NCBI RefSeq assembly: GCF_037893015.1
Contig: NC_133666.1
Location: forward strand, 159,670,490-159,734,489
Source of the DNA: Macrotis lagotis
Taxonomy: Eukaryota; Chordata; Mammalia; Peramelemorphia; Peramelidae
Direction: 5' to 3'
DNA length: 64,000 nucleotides
The notes beneath the pieces are model-generated. The model had not been told where the DNA came from. It saw nothing but the letters and a program-made list of their open reading frames with translations, and did no database searches. Shown in pieces: positions 54,113 through 63,765 of the stretch. How positions within the stretch are numbered: the stretch's first letter is position 1; the number at the start of each line of letters is the position of its first letter. Position numbers and translations under genes: made by a program.

Positions 54113-54959
54113 ATGAGTTTATTTAGCTTTGATTTTTTTCATTTGAAAATTGTCTGTTCATATCTTTTGGCCATTTATCAATTGGGAGATGACATATGGC
54201 AATTCTCTATGTATTTTAGAAATGAGACTTTTATCAGAACTCCTAGTTGTGAAGATTGTTTCACATCGTTCTCCTTTCCTTCTAATTTTGGCAGCATTGG
54301 TTTTTGTTAGTGCAAACCCTTTTTAATTTAACGTAGTCAAAATCAATCATTTTGTAGTTTGTAATGTGCTTTAATTTTTATCTGGTCATAAATTTATCCC
54401 ATTTGCATAGATCTTATAGATGAATTATTTCTTGGTCTATTAATTTATCCATGGTATCACTCTATATGTCTTAATCCTGTACTCATTTTGACTTTATCTT
54501 GGTATAAGGTATGAGACATGGATCTATATTTACTTTTTGCCATACAGTTTTCCAGTTTCCCCCAGCAATTTTTGTCAAATAGTGAGTTCTTTTCCCAGGA
54601 ACTGATGTTTTGGGGTTTGTCAAAAGTAGATTGCTATAGTCATTTACCATGACTTCTTTTGAACCTATCTTAATTCACTGATCCATTACTCTATTTCCTA
54701 ACAAATACAAGGCAGTTTTGATGACTGCTGTTTTATAGTATGGTTTTAGATCTGGTAGACCTAGGCCACTTTTCTTTACATTTTTTTCATCAATTCCATT
54801 GCTATTTCAGTCCTTTTGTTGTTCCAGATGAATTGTTTCTATCTTTTCTAGCTCAGTAAAGTAGTTATTTTGTAATTGGATTGGTAGGGCAATAAGTAAG
54901 TAATTAAATGGCAATACATAATTTACTTTGGGAAGAATTGTCATTTTTATTATATTAGC

Positions 54960-55394
54960 TCAAACTAACTGTGAGCATTTGACATTTTTCCAATTATTTA
55001 GATCTGACTTTATTTGGGTGATAAGTGCTTTATAATTGTGTTCATATAGGTTCTGGATTTGTCTTGTAGGGTAGATTCCCAAGTCTTTAATATTTTCCTT
55101 AGTTATCTCTTGCTCTTGGGCTTTATTATTCACATATAGAAATGCTGATGATTTATGTGAGTTTATATTATATCCTGCTTCATTGCTGTGTTTGCTAATA
55201 GTTTGAAGGAATTTTTTTAAATATGTTTTTCTCAGGTTCTGTAGGTATACCATAATATCATCTGAAAAGAGTGAAAGTTTTTTTGCTTCATTACCAATTC
55301 TGATTCCTTCAATTTCTATTTCTTCTCTTGCTACTGCTAGCATTTCTAATACTATATTGAATAGCAATAGTGATAATGGACATCCTTGTTTCAC
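54960..55394 (-). pseudogene. L1 ORF2 reverse transcriptase remnant
   Basis: The longest open frame in the window, 144 residues. It starts MKQGCPLSLLLFNIVLEMLA (RT motif after the QGxPLSP block), continues EEIEIEGIRIGNEAKKLSLF, then SDDIMVYLQN, where active L1 has F-A-D-D: here F-S-D-D, so the two Asp are kept but Ala is Ser. Then TISKHSNEAGYNINSHKSSA (the 'GYKIN..KS' motif) and ALITQIKSDLNNWKN. Reverse transcriptase copies L1 RNA at the nicked target. Neighbouring frames are broken. Confidence 0.9.
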
Positions 55395-57103
55395 CCCTGA
55401 TTTGATGGGAAATGTTCCGAGTTTATCCCCAGTACATATAGTTGTTGAAGCTTTTAAATAACTACTATTTATTATTTTGAGGAAAACTCTATTTATTCCT
55501 AAAGTTTGTAATATTTTTAATAGGAATGGATGTTATATTTTATCAAAGACTATTTCAGCTTCAATTGGGATGATCATATGATTTCTGTTGGTTTTGCTAT
55601 TGATATGTTTATATTGAATGTTTACCTAATGTTGAACTATCTCGGCCTGCTTGGTATAAATCCAATCTGTTCACAGCATATTACCCTAGTGAAAACTTGC
55701 TGAAATCTCTTTGCTAAAATTTTTTTAAGATTTTTGCATCAATATTAATTAGAGAGATTGGTCTATAATTTTCTTTTGATGTTTTGGTTCTTCCTGGTTT
55801 AGGTTTCAGCACAGTGTTGGTATCATTAAAGGAATTTGGTAGAATTCCTTTCTCTCCTATTTTCAAAAATAGTTTATGCTGATAAGGAATTAATTGTTCC
55901 TTACATGTTTGGTAGAATTCACTTGTAAATCCATCCGGACCTGCAGATTTTTGGAATTTATTGACGATTTCTTTGATTTCTTTTTTTCTGAAATGGAGTT
56001 AAGTAATTTTTTTCCTCTGCTGTTAATCTGGGCAGGTTTTTTGTTTTGTTAATATTCATATTCTCAAGTTATCCAATTCATTGGCATACAGTTCTACAAA
56101 GTAACTCTCAATTCTCTCCTAAATTTCCTCGTCATTGGTGGTTAGTTTACCCTTTTCATTTCTGATACTGATAATTTGGCTATCTTTCTTTTTTAATCAG
56201 ACCAATCTAAGGTTTGTCTATTTTATTGACTTTTTCATAAAACCTACTCTTAGGTTTTATTTATGAGATAAATGGTTTTCTTACTTTCCATTTTATTAAT
56301 CTCTCCCTTGATTTTTAGAATTTCTAATTTGGGGATCTTTAATTTTTTTCTTTTTCTAGCTTTTTCAGTTGCATATGCAAATCCTTGATCCCCTCTTTCT
56401 CTATTTTATTCATATAAGCATTTACAGATATAAAGTTTCCCCTCAAAACTGCCTTGTGTGCATCCCCTAAATTTTGTTATGGTGTGTGGTATCATTTTCT
56501 TGTATATAGTTATTGATTATTTCTATTATTTCCTGTTGATTATTTAAGATAAAGCTATTTAATTTCCAAATAGTTCTTAGTTTATTTTTCCTTACCCTTT
56601 ATCACTTGTAATTTTATTGTATTGTGTTCTAAGAAGTGTGTGGTTATTATTTCTGCCTTTCTGCATTTGATTATAAGGTTTTTGTACCCTAGTACATGGT
56701 CAATTTTGGTGTAGGTGCCATATACTGCCATGAAGAAGGTACATTCTATTCTATGTCCCATTATATTTTCTTTAAAGGTCTATCATATTTAAGTTATCTA
56801 GGATTTCATGCACTTTCTCAACTTCCTACTTGTTTATTTTTGCTTAGATATATTTAGTTCTGAGAGAGGGAGATTCAGGTCTCCCATTATTAAAATTTTG
56901 CTGTCTATGTTTCCTTATAAATTACTCAGCTTTGCCTCTAGGAATTTGGATGCTATACCCCTAGTTGCATACATGCTTAGTAATGATAAAGCCTTGTTAA
57001 CAATGGTGCCTTTTAAGAAGATGCAGTTTCTTTTCTCATCCCCTTTTAATGAGATTGATTTTTGCTTTTACTTTACCTGAGATTAGGATCACTACCCCTG
57101 ATC

Positions 57104-57256
57104 TTTGTTTTTAGGTTTTTGAAAGGCAAATGGGGTTAAGTGGCTTGCCCAAGGCCACAGATCTAGGTAATTATTAATTGTCTGAGAACAGATTTGAACC
57201 CAGGTACTCCTGACTCCAAGGCCTGTGCTTTATCCACTATGCCACCTACCTGCCCT
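57104..57256 (-). repeat. WSINE1-type SINE inside L1, with target duplication
   Basis: 'aggtttttgaaaggcaaatg', 'gggttaagtggcttgcccaa', 'ggtaattattaattgtctga', 'gaacagatttgaacccaggt', 'actcctgactccaaggcctg' and 'ccactatgccacctacctgc'. The flanks gatctttgttt (57100-57110) and gatcttttgttt (57259-57270) form a near-perfect duplication overlapping the tail. Confidence 0.92.
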
Positions 57257-57269
57257 CAGATCTTTTGTT

Positions 57270-58600
57270 TACTTAAATTGAGGCATAATATATTGTGCTC
57301 CAATCTTTTACCTTTGTCCTGTATGTATCCCTCTGCTTCAAATGTGTTTCTTGTAAACAATATATTGTAGGATTCAGGTTTTTAATCCATTCTAATTCTC
57401 ACTTCCCTTTTATTGAACAGTTCATCTCATTCACATTTACAGTTTAATCTTAACTGTAATTCTTTATTTCCCTACATGTTAGCTTTCTCCATTTATATTC
57501 TTCTCTTTCCTTTTTTCTCTTCTTCCTCCTCACCAAAATTTTACTACATTTCTCCTTTGACTTTTCTTTGAATAATTTGACTTTATTTGTTTTCACTTAT
57601 ACATGCCCCTTCCCTTTTATCAGTCTCTTCTTCCCTTATCTTTTCATTTCCCAGTAGATTAGGGTAGATTTTTATACCCAGGTATCAATTTATCTTAATC
57701 CCTCTCTGGGCTAAATCTATTGATTAGAATTACCTCAACATTCACATTTTTCCTTCTTTCCCTCTAAAATTATAAATCTCTGTGCCTCTTCCCTCGGAGT
57801 TATTTATTGCTCTGATACAATTGATCAGGTATTATCAATCATAGTTTGATTATTTGCTTGGTAAGATTATTATCAAGGTATCACCACAGATTGTTTACTT
57901 GATTGCATGATAAACAGCATTGACTCAAATCGCGTCAAATTATAATTATAATCATTTTTTACCCTTCCCCCTTTTCAAGTACCTCTCAGGTACACACAAT
58001 CCTCCTCATTTTTGCCCCTCCCCCAGGCTTATTTTCTCTCACACATCAATCTTCTTTCCCTCACCCAGGGTTAGACTAGTTACCCACTTGTTAAGTGAAG
58101 CAAGGCCTTTTCTCTCTCCCCCACTTGAACACCCCCTCCACACCCAGGGTTCTTAACCCATTGTTAAGTAAAGTATGGTTTAATTCAAACTGATCTAAAT
58201 TGCTACAAGAATCTTAATGGTCACTAATTATTTGGAGGCTCTCTCACCTAAGAGCTTTACAAATTATTGTAAGTTACAGACCCACTGATTTAGGTCCTCA
58301 CAATTTATGATGCTCTCATTAGACAAGTAAAATTAAAGTGGGTCAAAGATAATAGAACACTTTACTTCAGGGATTTTTGTCTCAAACATAAGGATGTCAT
58401 CTTGGATCTTTTTAACTGAGAGACAAGACACAACTATCCATGTCCTTTAGGTTCATTATCTTAAATTATATTCTACACTTTAATTATCCTAAGAGAAATA
58501 AAGTTCTAAAGGTTTAGAAGTGTTACATCATTCTTTTAGAGCTGTGCATAATTTGATGGTCTTGACCATCATTTTTTTTTTGTTTTATTTTGTTTTTCCT
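57270..58600 (-). repeat. Pyrimidine-rich L1 inter-ORF region
   Basis: A plus strand rich in T and C (57480-57680, 57950-58150), the reverse of the purine-rich inter-ORF zone at 31690-32490. The plus frame at 57920-58156 lies in it and is not a gene. Confidence 0.7.
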
Positions 58601-58623
58601 GCAGCTTTCCATTGACCTCTTTT

Positions 58624-59034
58624 TTAATGCAACTCAAGTCTTGTATTTGGGGATTGAATTCTCTCTTCAGTTCTTGTCTTTCTGTCAGGATCTGGAAGTA
58701 CTCTATTTCTTTGATCATCCATCTTTTTCCCTGACAATATAAGCTCTATTTTGCAGGATAGTACATTCTGTGTTATAATTTCAGGTCCTTTACTGTCCAA
58801 TATATTCAATTTCAGGTCTTTTGATCCTGCAGTGTTGAAGCTAATAGGTCTTGCTTGTGTTTCCTTTGAAAATTTGAATTGTTTTCTTTTGACTGCTTGC
58901 AATATTCTCTCCTTTATTTGAGACTTCTGGGATTTGGCTATTACAGCGCTTGGAGTTTTTATATTGAGATCTCTCTCTGGATGGGTTCTGTGGATTCTTT
59001 CAATGGTCATATGCTTTCTTGTAGATTTAGACAA
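58624..59034 (-). pseudogene. L1 ORF1 remnant (C-terminal part)
   Basis: A 136-residue open frame with TIERIHRTHPERDLNIKTPS, AVIAKSQKSQIKERILQAVK and RKQFKFSKETQ, matching the ORF1p stretch between the RRM and C-terminal domain ('ERIHR.P..D......P..II.KF......KE.IL..AR.K'). The further part (MDDQRNRVLPDPDRKTRTEE) looks diverged or frame-shifted relative to the other copies. The upstream coiled-coil part lies at 59160-59480. Confidence 0.85.
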
Positions 59035-59565
59035 TTTTCCCTTATAATTTCCTGCATGATGTTTTCCAGGTTCCTCTTTTGATCCAGGCTTTCTAGAAGT
59101 TCAATGATTTGTTGATTATCTCTTCTGGATCTGTTTTCAAAGCTCATTCAATTTCCCTAAAATATATTTAACATTTTCTTCAGTTTTTTCAGCCTTTTTA
59201 TTTTGTGTGATGGAATCTTGTGGTCTTGTAGATTCATTAGTTTCTATTTGTTCAATTCTAATTTTTAGGTCTTAATTTTCTTCAATTAGCTTTTGTGTTT
59301 GCTTTTTCCAGTTGGTCATTTTTATGGAGTTGATTTCTTTAGTCAATTTTTCATAATTTTCTTACATGACTTTCATTTGTTTTTTCCATTTTTCTTTGGT
59401 TTTTAAATTCTTTTTTTATGCTCTTCTATGAACTTTTGTATTTGTGTCCAATTTATAGAGTATTTTGATACTTCCCCTGTGAGTGGTTTTTCACTGTCTT
59501 CTTCTTCAGACATGGCATTATTATCATCTTTGTCTGTAAAGTCATTTTCTTTTGTTGCTTTCATT

Positions 59566-59604
59566 TTCATTCATTCATTCATTCATTCATTTGTTTGTTT
59601 GTTT
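59566..59604. repeat. (ATTC)n(TTTG)n tail-like microsatellite
   Basis: About seven ATTC units then three TTTG units. On the minus strand this reads as an A-rich CAAA/GAAT tail of the nested L1 fragment. The plus frame at 59428-59730 reads through it. Confidence 0.88.
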
Positions 59605-60290
59605 ATTTTCATCCATTTGTACCTGCATATTTCTAGAGTTACAAAGTTTCTCTCCACCGTTCTTTCCCACCTCCATCCACTGAGTTGGGAACAGTCAGGT
59701 CATCATTTTACATACATATTTACAAATTAGTAATTTTTGACATGAGGAATTAGGATTAAGGGAAAGAGACACATAAGAGAAATTTTGTATAAATTTTCAG
59801 ATTCATCATCTGAATCAGGAGGGGTATTTTTTTTGTATTTTGTTTCGTTTTTCTTCCTCTGGTTGGGAATAATATAGCCCATAACCTATTATATGGCTGT
59901 CTTGGCTCTCTGGACTGCAGAGGGGTTGCTCACCTCATAATGTTGATATGTAAATTGTTTTCTTGACTCTACTCCATTTGCTCAGCATCAGATCCCATGA
60001 GTCATTCCAAGCTTCTCAACAGTTTGGCCATTTATTGTTTCTTTTAGAACAATAATATTCCATAGTATTTATGTATCATAACTTGTTTAGCCATTCCCTA
60101 ATTGATGGGCATACTGTCAATTTTGAATTCTTTGCCACTACAAAAAGACATGCTATGAATATTTTGAAAAATGTAGGACTTTTCCCATTTTTTTACAATT
60201 TCTTTTAGATATAATCTTAGAATTGAAAATGCTGGGTCGATGAGTATGACGTTTTATTGCTCTTTGGGTAAAATAGTTTCCTATAGCAGT
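59566..60290 (-). mobile_element. L1 3' UTR/ORF2-end fragment nested in another L1's 5' region
   Basis: Plus-strand reading 'ttcgtttttcttcctctggt', 'tggctctctggactgcagag', 'ctcagcatcagatcccatga', 'gtcattccaagcttctcaac', 'gccattccctaattgatggg' and 'tattgctctttgggtaaaat' is an L1 3' end in reverse. It parallels 53530-54000 of the host element. It lies where the host's 5' UTR/ORF1 boundary should be. Its low-coordinate edge is a (CATT)n(TTTG)n run (59566-59604) that would be its 3' tail. Confidence 0.75.
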
Positions 60291-60597
60291 TACTCTTAAA
60301 TTTTTGCTCATCTTCGTTGTTGCAGTTCTGCTCCTGGGGTATAAGGAGTAGAGATCCAGACTTTTATTTTACAGGGGTTCAGGTCTGAACTCTGACTTGT
60401 TGTTTACCAAGATGTTACCTATGCAGTCCAGGCCTTTCCTTTGCACAGGTTTTTCCCCCTCCTTTATGTGCAGATTCTGACTTAATAGTAAATAGTTTGT
60501 TCCAAAACCAGCCCTGTTTTTTACCCTGGTGTTCTTAGTGTTCAGAATTTGGTTGGGGTTGCTATTTAGCTGCAGGGACCTCTGCTGTTAAATTTTT

Positions 60598-60743
60598 TTA
60601 AAGGTTTTTGCAAGGCAAATGGGGTTAAGTGGTTTGCCCAAGGCCACACAGCTAGGTAATTATTAAGTGTCTGAGACTGGATTTGAACCTTAGGTACTCC
60701 TGACTCCCGGCCCCGTGTTTTATCCACTGCACCACCTACCCAC
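60598..60743 (-). repeat. WSINE1-type SINE with perfect 19 bp target duplication, inside L1 5' UTR
   Basis: 'aggtttttgcaaggcaaatg', 'gggttaagtggtttgcccaa', 'ggccacacagctaggtaatt', 'attaagtgtctgagactgga', 'ggtactcctgactcccggcc' and 'ccactgcaccacctacccac'. The flanks CCTCTGCTGTTAAATTTTT at 60579-60597 and 60744-60762 are identical, the longest clean duplication in the window. Confidence 0.96.
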
Positions 60744-61030
60744 CCTCTGCTGTTAAATTTTTAAACTGGTTTGAACTTTGGCTAAAAGCCTCCTGCTGGC
60801 TTTTTTGTTCTCTAGCCTCCTGGACTTTACTTCCCCTTTTCCCTCCAAGAGACAGACCTTCACTGAAGGTCCTTCACGATGTCTACAGTTGAAAACTTCT
60901 TTGTACCTTCTCTTTTTCTTGGTGGGATCTATAGTATGAATTTCAGAGTAATGACTTCATTTATCTTTGCTAGGGAAAGTTCTGGGACTACGTTAGGTTT
61001 ACATCACCATCTTGGCTCTACCCCAGAAGG

Positions 61031-61170
61031 CTTTCATGAATTCATGCTGAGTGAAGGGAGCAGAACCAGGAGCATTATTCACAATATTGTGGGATAAATC
61101 ACTATGCTAGAGTTAGCACTTCTCAGCAGTACAATGATGAAAAACAGTTCTAAAGGACTCTTTTTATTCA
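61031..61170 (+). mobile_element. L1 3' UTR fragment, plus strand
   Basis: 'tgctgagtgaagggagcaga', 'accaggagcattattcacaa', 'tattgtgggataaatcacta' and 'cttctcagcagtacaatgat' match the plus L1 3' region (53336-53430). It sits head-on against the 5' end of the minus L1 that ends at 61030. Confidence 0.8.
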
Positions 61171-61385
61171 TTTTAAACATTATCTTAGAATGTACCTTAT
61201 GGAAATATTTATTTATTTACACATTATTTCAGTATTTTTGTTGACAAAGTTAACATAATCCCCCTTTATCCCACAAAGTTAGAGAAACTCACAAAATAAA
61301 GTAGGAGAAAAAGAAAAAAAAAAAACATTGTACTTCAGGATATGTTCAGATACCATCAGCTCTGACTCTGGATAGAATGCATTTT

Positions 61386-61538
61386 AAAAAATTTTATTTA
61401 TTTAAGGCAATGGGGTTAAGTAACTTGCCCAAGATCACACAGCTAGGTAACTATAAAGTGTTTGAGGCCAAATTTGAACTCAGGTCTTCCTGACTCCATG
61501 ATCAGTATTCTATTTACCGCACCACCAGCTGCCCCATA
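61386..61538 (-). repeat. WSINE1-type SINE
   Basis: 'tttatttaaggcaatggggt', 'taagtaacttgcccaagatc', 'acacagctaggtaactataa', 'ggccaaatttgaactcaggt', 'cttcctgactccatgatcag' and 'ccgcaccaccagctgcccc' in plus-strand reading. Its tail side 'ttttatttatttaaggca' resembles the copy at 41716, so the two may share a subfamily. Confidence 0.88.
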
Positions 61539-61681
61539 GATTTTATTCTTTATCAGAGAAGTTGCTTCATTATTTTTTCCACAGTTGCTGTTGCTAATTT
61601 TTTTCCATCCATCTATCTCTCCCCAATATAATTTATTTTATTCTTCCTTCTTTCACATTGTCCCTCTTCAAAAGTATTTTG

Positions 61682-61830
61682 TGGGGCAGTCAAGTGGCTC
61701 AGAAGACAGAGCACCAGTCCTGAAGACAGAAGGACCTGTCCCCAAATCTGATCCCAGACACTCAGCAACCAGACAATGGTGCTACTCTAGACAAGCCACT
61801 CAACTCCACTACTCTGAAAAAATAATGTGT
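61682..61830 (+). repeat. tRNA-like SINE, divergent variant
   Basis: 'ggggcagtcaagtggctcag', 'aagacagagcaccagtcctg', 'aagacagaaggacctgtccc', 'caaatctgatcccagacact' and 'tagacaagccactcaactcc'. The same plan as the WSINE1-type copies, but with 'ggctcagaagacagagcacc' and 'gaagacagaaggacctg' in place of the usual forms, so it may be a separate subfamily. The plus frame at 61585-61839 is this SINE translated. Confidence 0.75.
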
Positions 61831-62449
61831 TGTACATGACAAACCTCTTCCAAGATCTTTCCTCACTTCTATCACTTACATTCCCCCCTCCACTCCCCCA
61901 TCCCTTTTGTTCCATCCCCTTCCTTTTCATTTTCCTCTCAAGTAAGATAGATTTTGATACCATATTGAGTGTGTATGTTGTTTCCTCTCGGAGCCTTTTT
62001 CAATGAGAATGAAGGCTTGCTCATCCCCCTTCCACTCCATTACAAAATTTTTTCTTGACTCTTTTACATGAAATATCTTATTCCATTCTCCCTCTCCATT
62101 CCCTTTATCCCGGGACATTCCTTTTTCTTTCAATAATTCCTTCTTAATAATATATTGATATATTATATTTAATAATATACCATCATACTGAGGTCTCAGC
62201 TGTGCTTTGTCTATTTATTAATCTTCCTTCTAAGTGCTCTAATGAATGAATTCACAAGTTATGACTATCATCTTCCTATGCATGAATATAAGCAGTTCAA
62301 CATCATGAAATACCTCATAGTATGCCCTTTTTGTCCACCCTCTCTATGCTTTGTCTCAGTCCTGTAGTTGGAGTTCAAACATTCTGTTTAGTTCTGATCA
62401 TTTCAACAGGAAAATTTAAAATTGCACTATTTCATTAAATGCTCGTATT

Positions 62450-62645
62450 TTCCCTTAAAGAATATATTCACAGAAAAAGAAATTGAAAAAACCATCTATA
62501 AACACTCTAAGAAAAAAAGTCTCCAGGTCCAAATGGATTTACAAGTGAATTCTACCAAGTATTTAAGGAACAATTAATTCATATACTATGTAAACTGTAT
62601 TTAAAAATAGGAGAAGTAGTTCTTTCAAACTCCTTTTTTGACAGT
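62450..62645 (+). pseudogene. L1 ORF2 fragment (start of reverse transcriptase)
   Basis: The plus strand reads, across small shifts, like 'ITEKEIEKTI', '[20 protein letters not shown]' and '[20 protein letters not shown]'. This matches the L1 reverse transcriptase start (S-P-G-P-D-G-F-x-x-E-F-Y), with N for D at the conserved SPGPDG. An isolated 200 bp piece. Confidence 0.8.
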
Positions 62646-63380
62646 CAACATGGTATACAAAATGCTAACTATTGTGGAATTACTAAATCCAAGAGATTTG
62701 TCCAGACTACATATAAATGTAATAAAACTATTGTTTTTGAAAAACAAGAAGAAATAGGAACATGTCTGAGAAACATAGGATGTCTTTTATGAAGTAACAG
62801 GATGAATAAATCATATACAAAGGAATTATGTCACACAAAAATTTGTATGAATATAAACATAAATGTATTTGATTTTTGTTCTTTGACTGATACTTAATTA
62901 GTAAAAAGAATTTCTGGTAAGAAAACCCTCTTTTTCAAGTATATTGACAGTTTCTCTAATGTATACACTTAGAAATATACTGCTAGAGATTTGTGCTAAG
63001 AAATTAGAAGTACCTTCATGGGTACAAAGAATCAAGACTTTACATTCTTAAGGAATGCACTTTATCCACCATGGTGTATGCTCTCTCTCTCTTATAAATT
63101 CCTGAAAAACCAACAAAACTGAGTTAGAAGGCAATAGGCACAAAATTTTTAAAAATAAAACTATAAGTTTTGTTTTAAGAAAAATGATATATGATATGGG
63201 CTATTAGTTGCAATTATCCTGTAGGATTATTTTACAAAATGATTTTAAGGGAAAATATTTTGAAGTAATACACTGAAGGTGAGGAGTAGGGCCTCATTTG
63301 GTAATATATTGAATAGTGTCTATTATATTAAAATATAGTTTCATTTTTATTTAAATGGAAAGAACTTAAAAAACTTAAAT
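62646..63380. other. Unclassified AT-rich DNA
   Basis: No recognised element. The part 62646-62860 may still be repeat-derived, but I cannot name it. Confidence 0.4.
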
Positions 63381-63384
63381 GAAT

Positions 63385-63620
63385 CACAGAATGTCAGGTA
63401 TTAGAAGGACTTTAAAGATAATCTATAACTGAGCAAGATTTCCCAATGAATTATGTCAAATGAATTATGTCAAATGACCATTCAATCATTTTTGCAAAAC
63501 CTCTAGTATTAGGGAATCCATCACTTATCAAAGTATTGAATTCCATTTTTAGTTACCTCTAATTGTTAAGAAACATATGAATATCAAGTTGAATTTTTGG
63601 CTTGCATATTTCCAGAAAAG
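63385..63620 (+). repeat. CR1/L3-like LINE 3' fragment
   Basis: 'aatcacagaatgtcaggtat', 'tagaaggactttaaagataa', 'tcatttttgcaaaacctcta', 'agggaatccatcacttatca', 'aattccatttttagttacct' and 'ctaattgttaagaaa' match in order the CR1/L3 3' pattern ('agaatctcagagttggaaggga...catc', 'cct.tgcttgaagacctcca.tgatggggaatccac.acct', 'cattccactttt.gacagctctaattgttaggaag'). Old. It has an internal 14 bp tandem copy, aatgaattatgtca (about 63444-63473). Confidence 0.65.
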
Positions 63621-63654
63621 TGGAAATTTTCTTTAAAAAATAATATTCAAAACA

Positions 63655-63765
63655 ATTCAAATTAATTATTATTGAGAACCTAATAGTATGCATCAGAATT
63701 TCTGTGCTAAATGAAGGTAAATAATTTGGTTCCTTCTGTCAAGTAGCATATAATCAAATCAGTAA
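63655..63765 (+). repeat. L2/Mon1-like fragment
   Basis: 'ttattattgagaacctaata', 'gaatttctgtgctaaatgaa', 'ggttccttctgtcaagtagc' and 'atataatcaaatcag' resemble 'tattgagcacctactatg...tgtgctaa...ccctcaaggagcttacaatc'. Diverged, moderate support. Confidence 0.45.

Larger units (their letters stand above)
53510..61030 (-). mobile_element. Near full-length minus-strand L1 LINE with nested insertions
   Basis: About 7.5 kb from a 3' end near 53510 to a 5' end at about 61030 ('cttctggggtagagccaaga' and 'tggtgatgtaa' on the minus strand). In order on the minus strand: 5' UTR (60290-61030), ORF1 remnant (58600-59500), inter-ORF region (57290-58600), ORF2 (53920-57290 overall, with endonuclease near 56700-57000 and reverse transcriptase near 54960-56000), 3' UTR (53510-53900). 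Insertions are a SINE at 57104-57256, a SINE at 60594-60743 and an L1 3' fragment at 59566-60290. Frames are broken, so it cannot move itself. Confidence 0.9.
61200..62440 (-). mobile_element. L1-related minus-strand pieces (3' UTR and inter-ORF-like)
   Basis: 61200-61385 has 'aggatatgttcagataccat' and 'cagctctgactctggataga', resembling a reversed L1 3' UTR. 61560-62440 is pyrimidine-rich with 'caagtaagatagattttgat', 'accatattgagtgtgtatgt' and 'ttcttgactcttttacatga', resembling L1 inter-ORF DNA in reverse. SINEs interrupt at 61386-61538 and 61682-61830. Subfamily and exact ends are uncertain. The minus frame at 61927-62133 is purine-tract translation. Confidence 0.55.

Noticed and set aside
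58624..59034. 136-codon minus frame as a host gene
   Set aside because: The ERIHR.. and KERILQA motifs and position show it is L1 ORF1.
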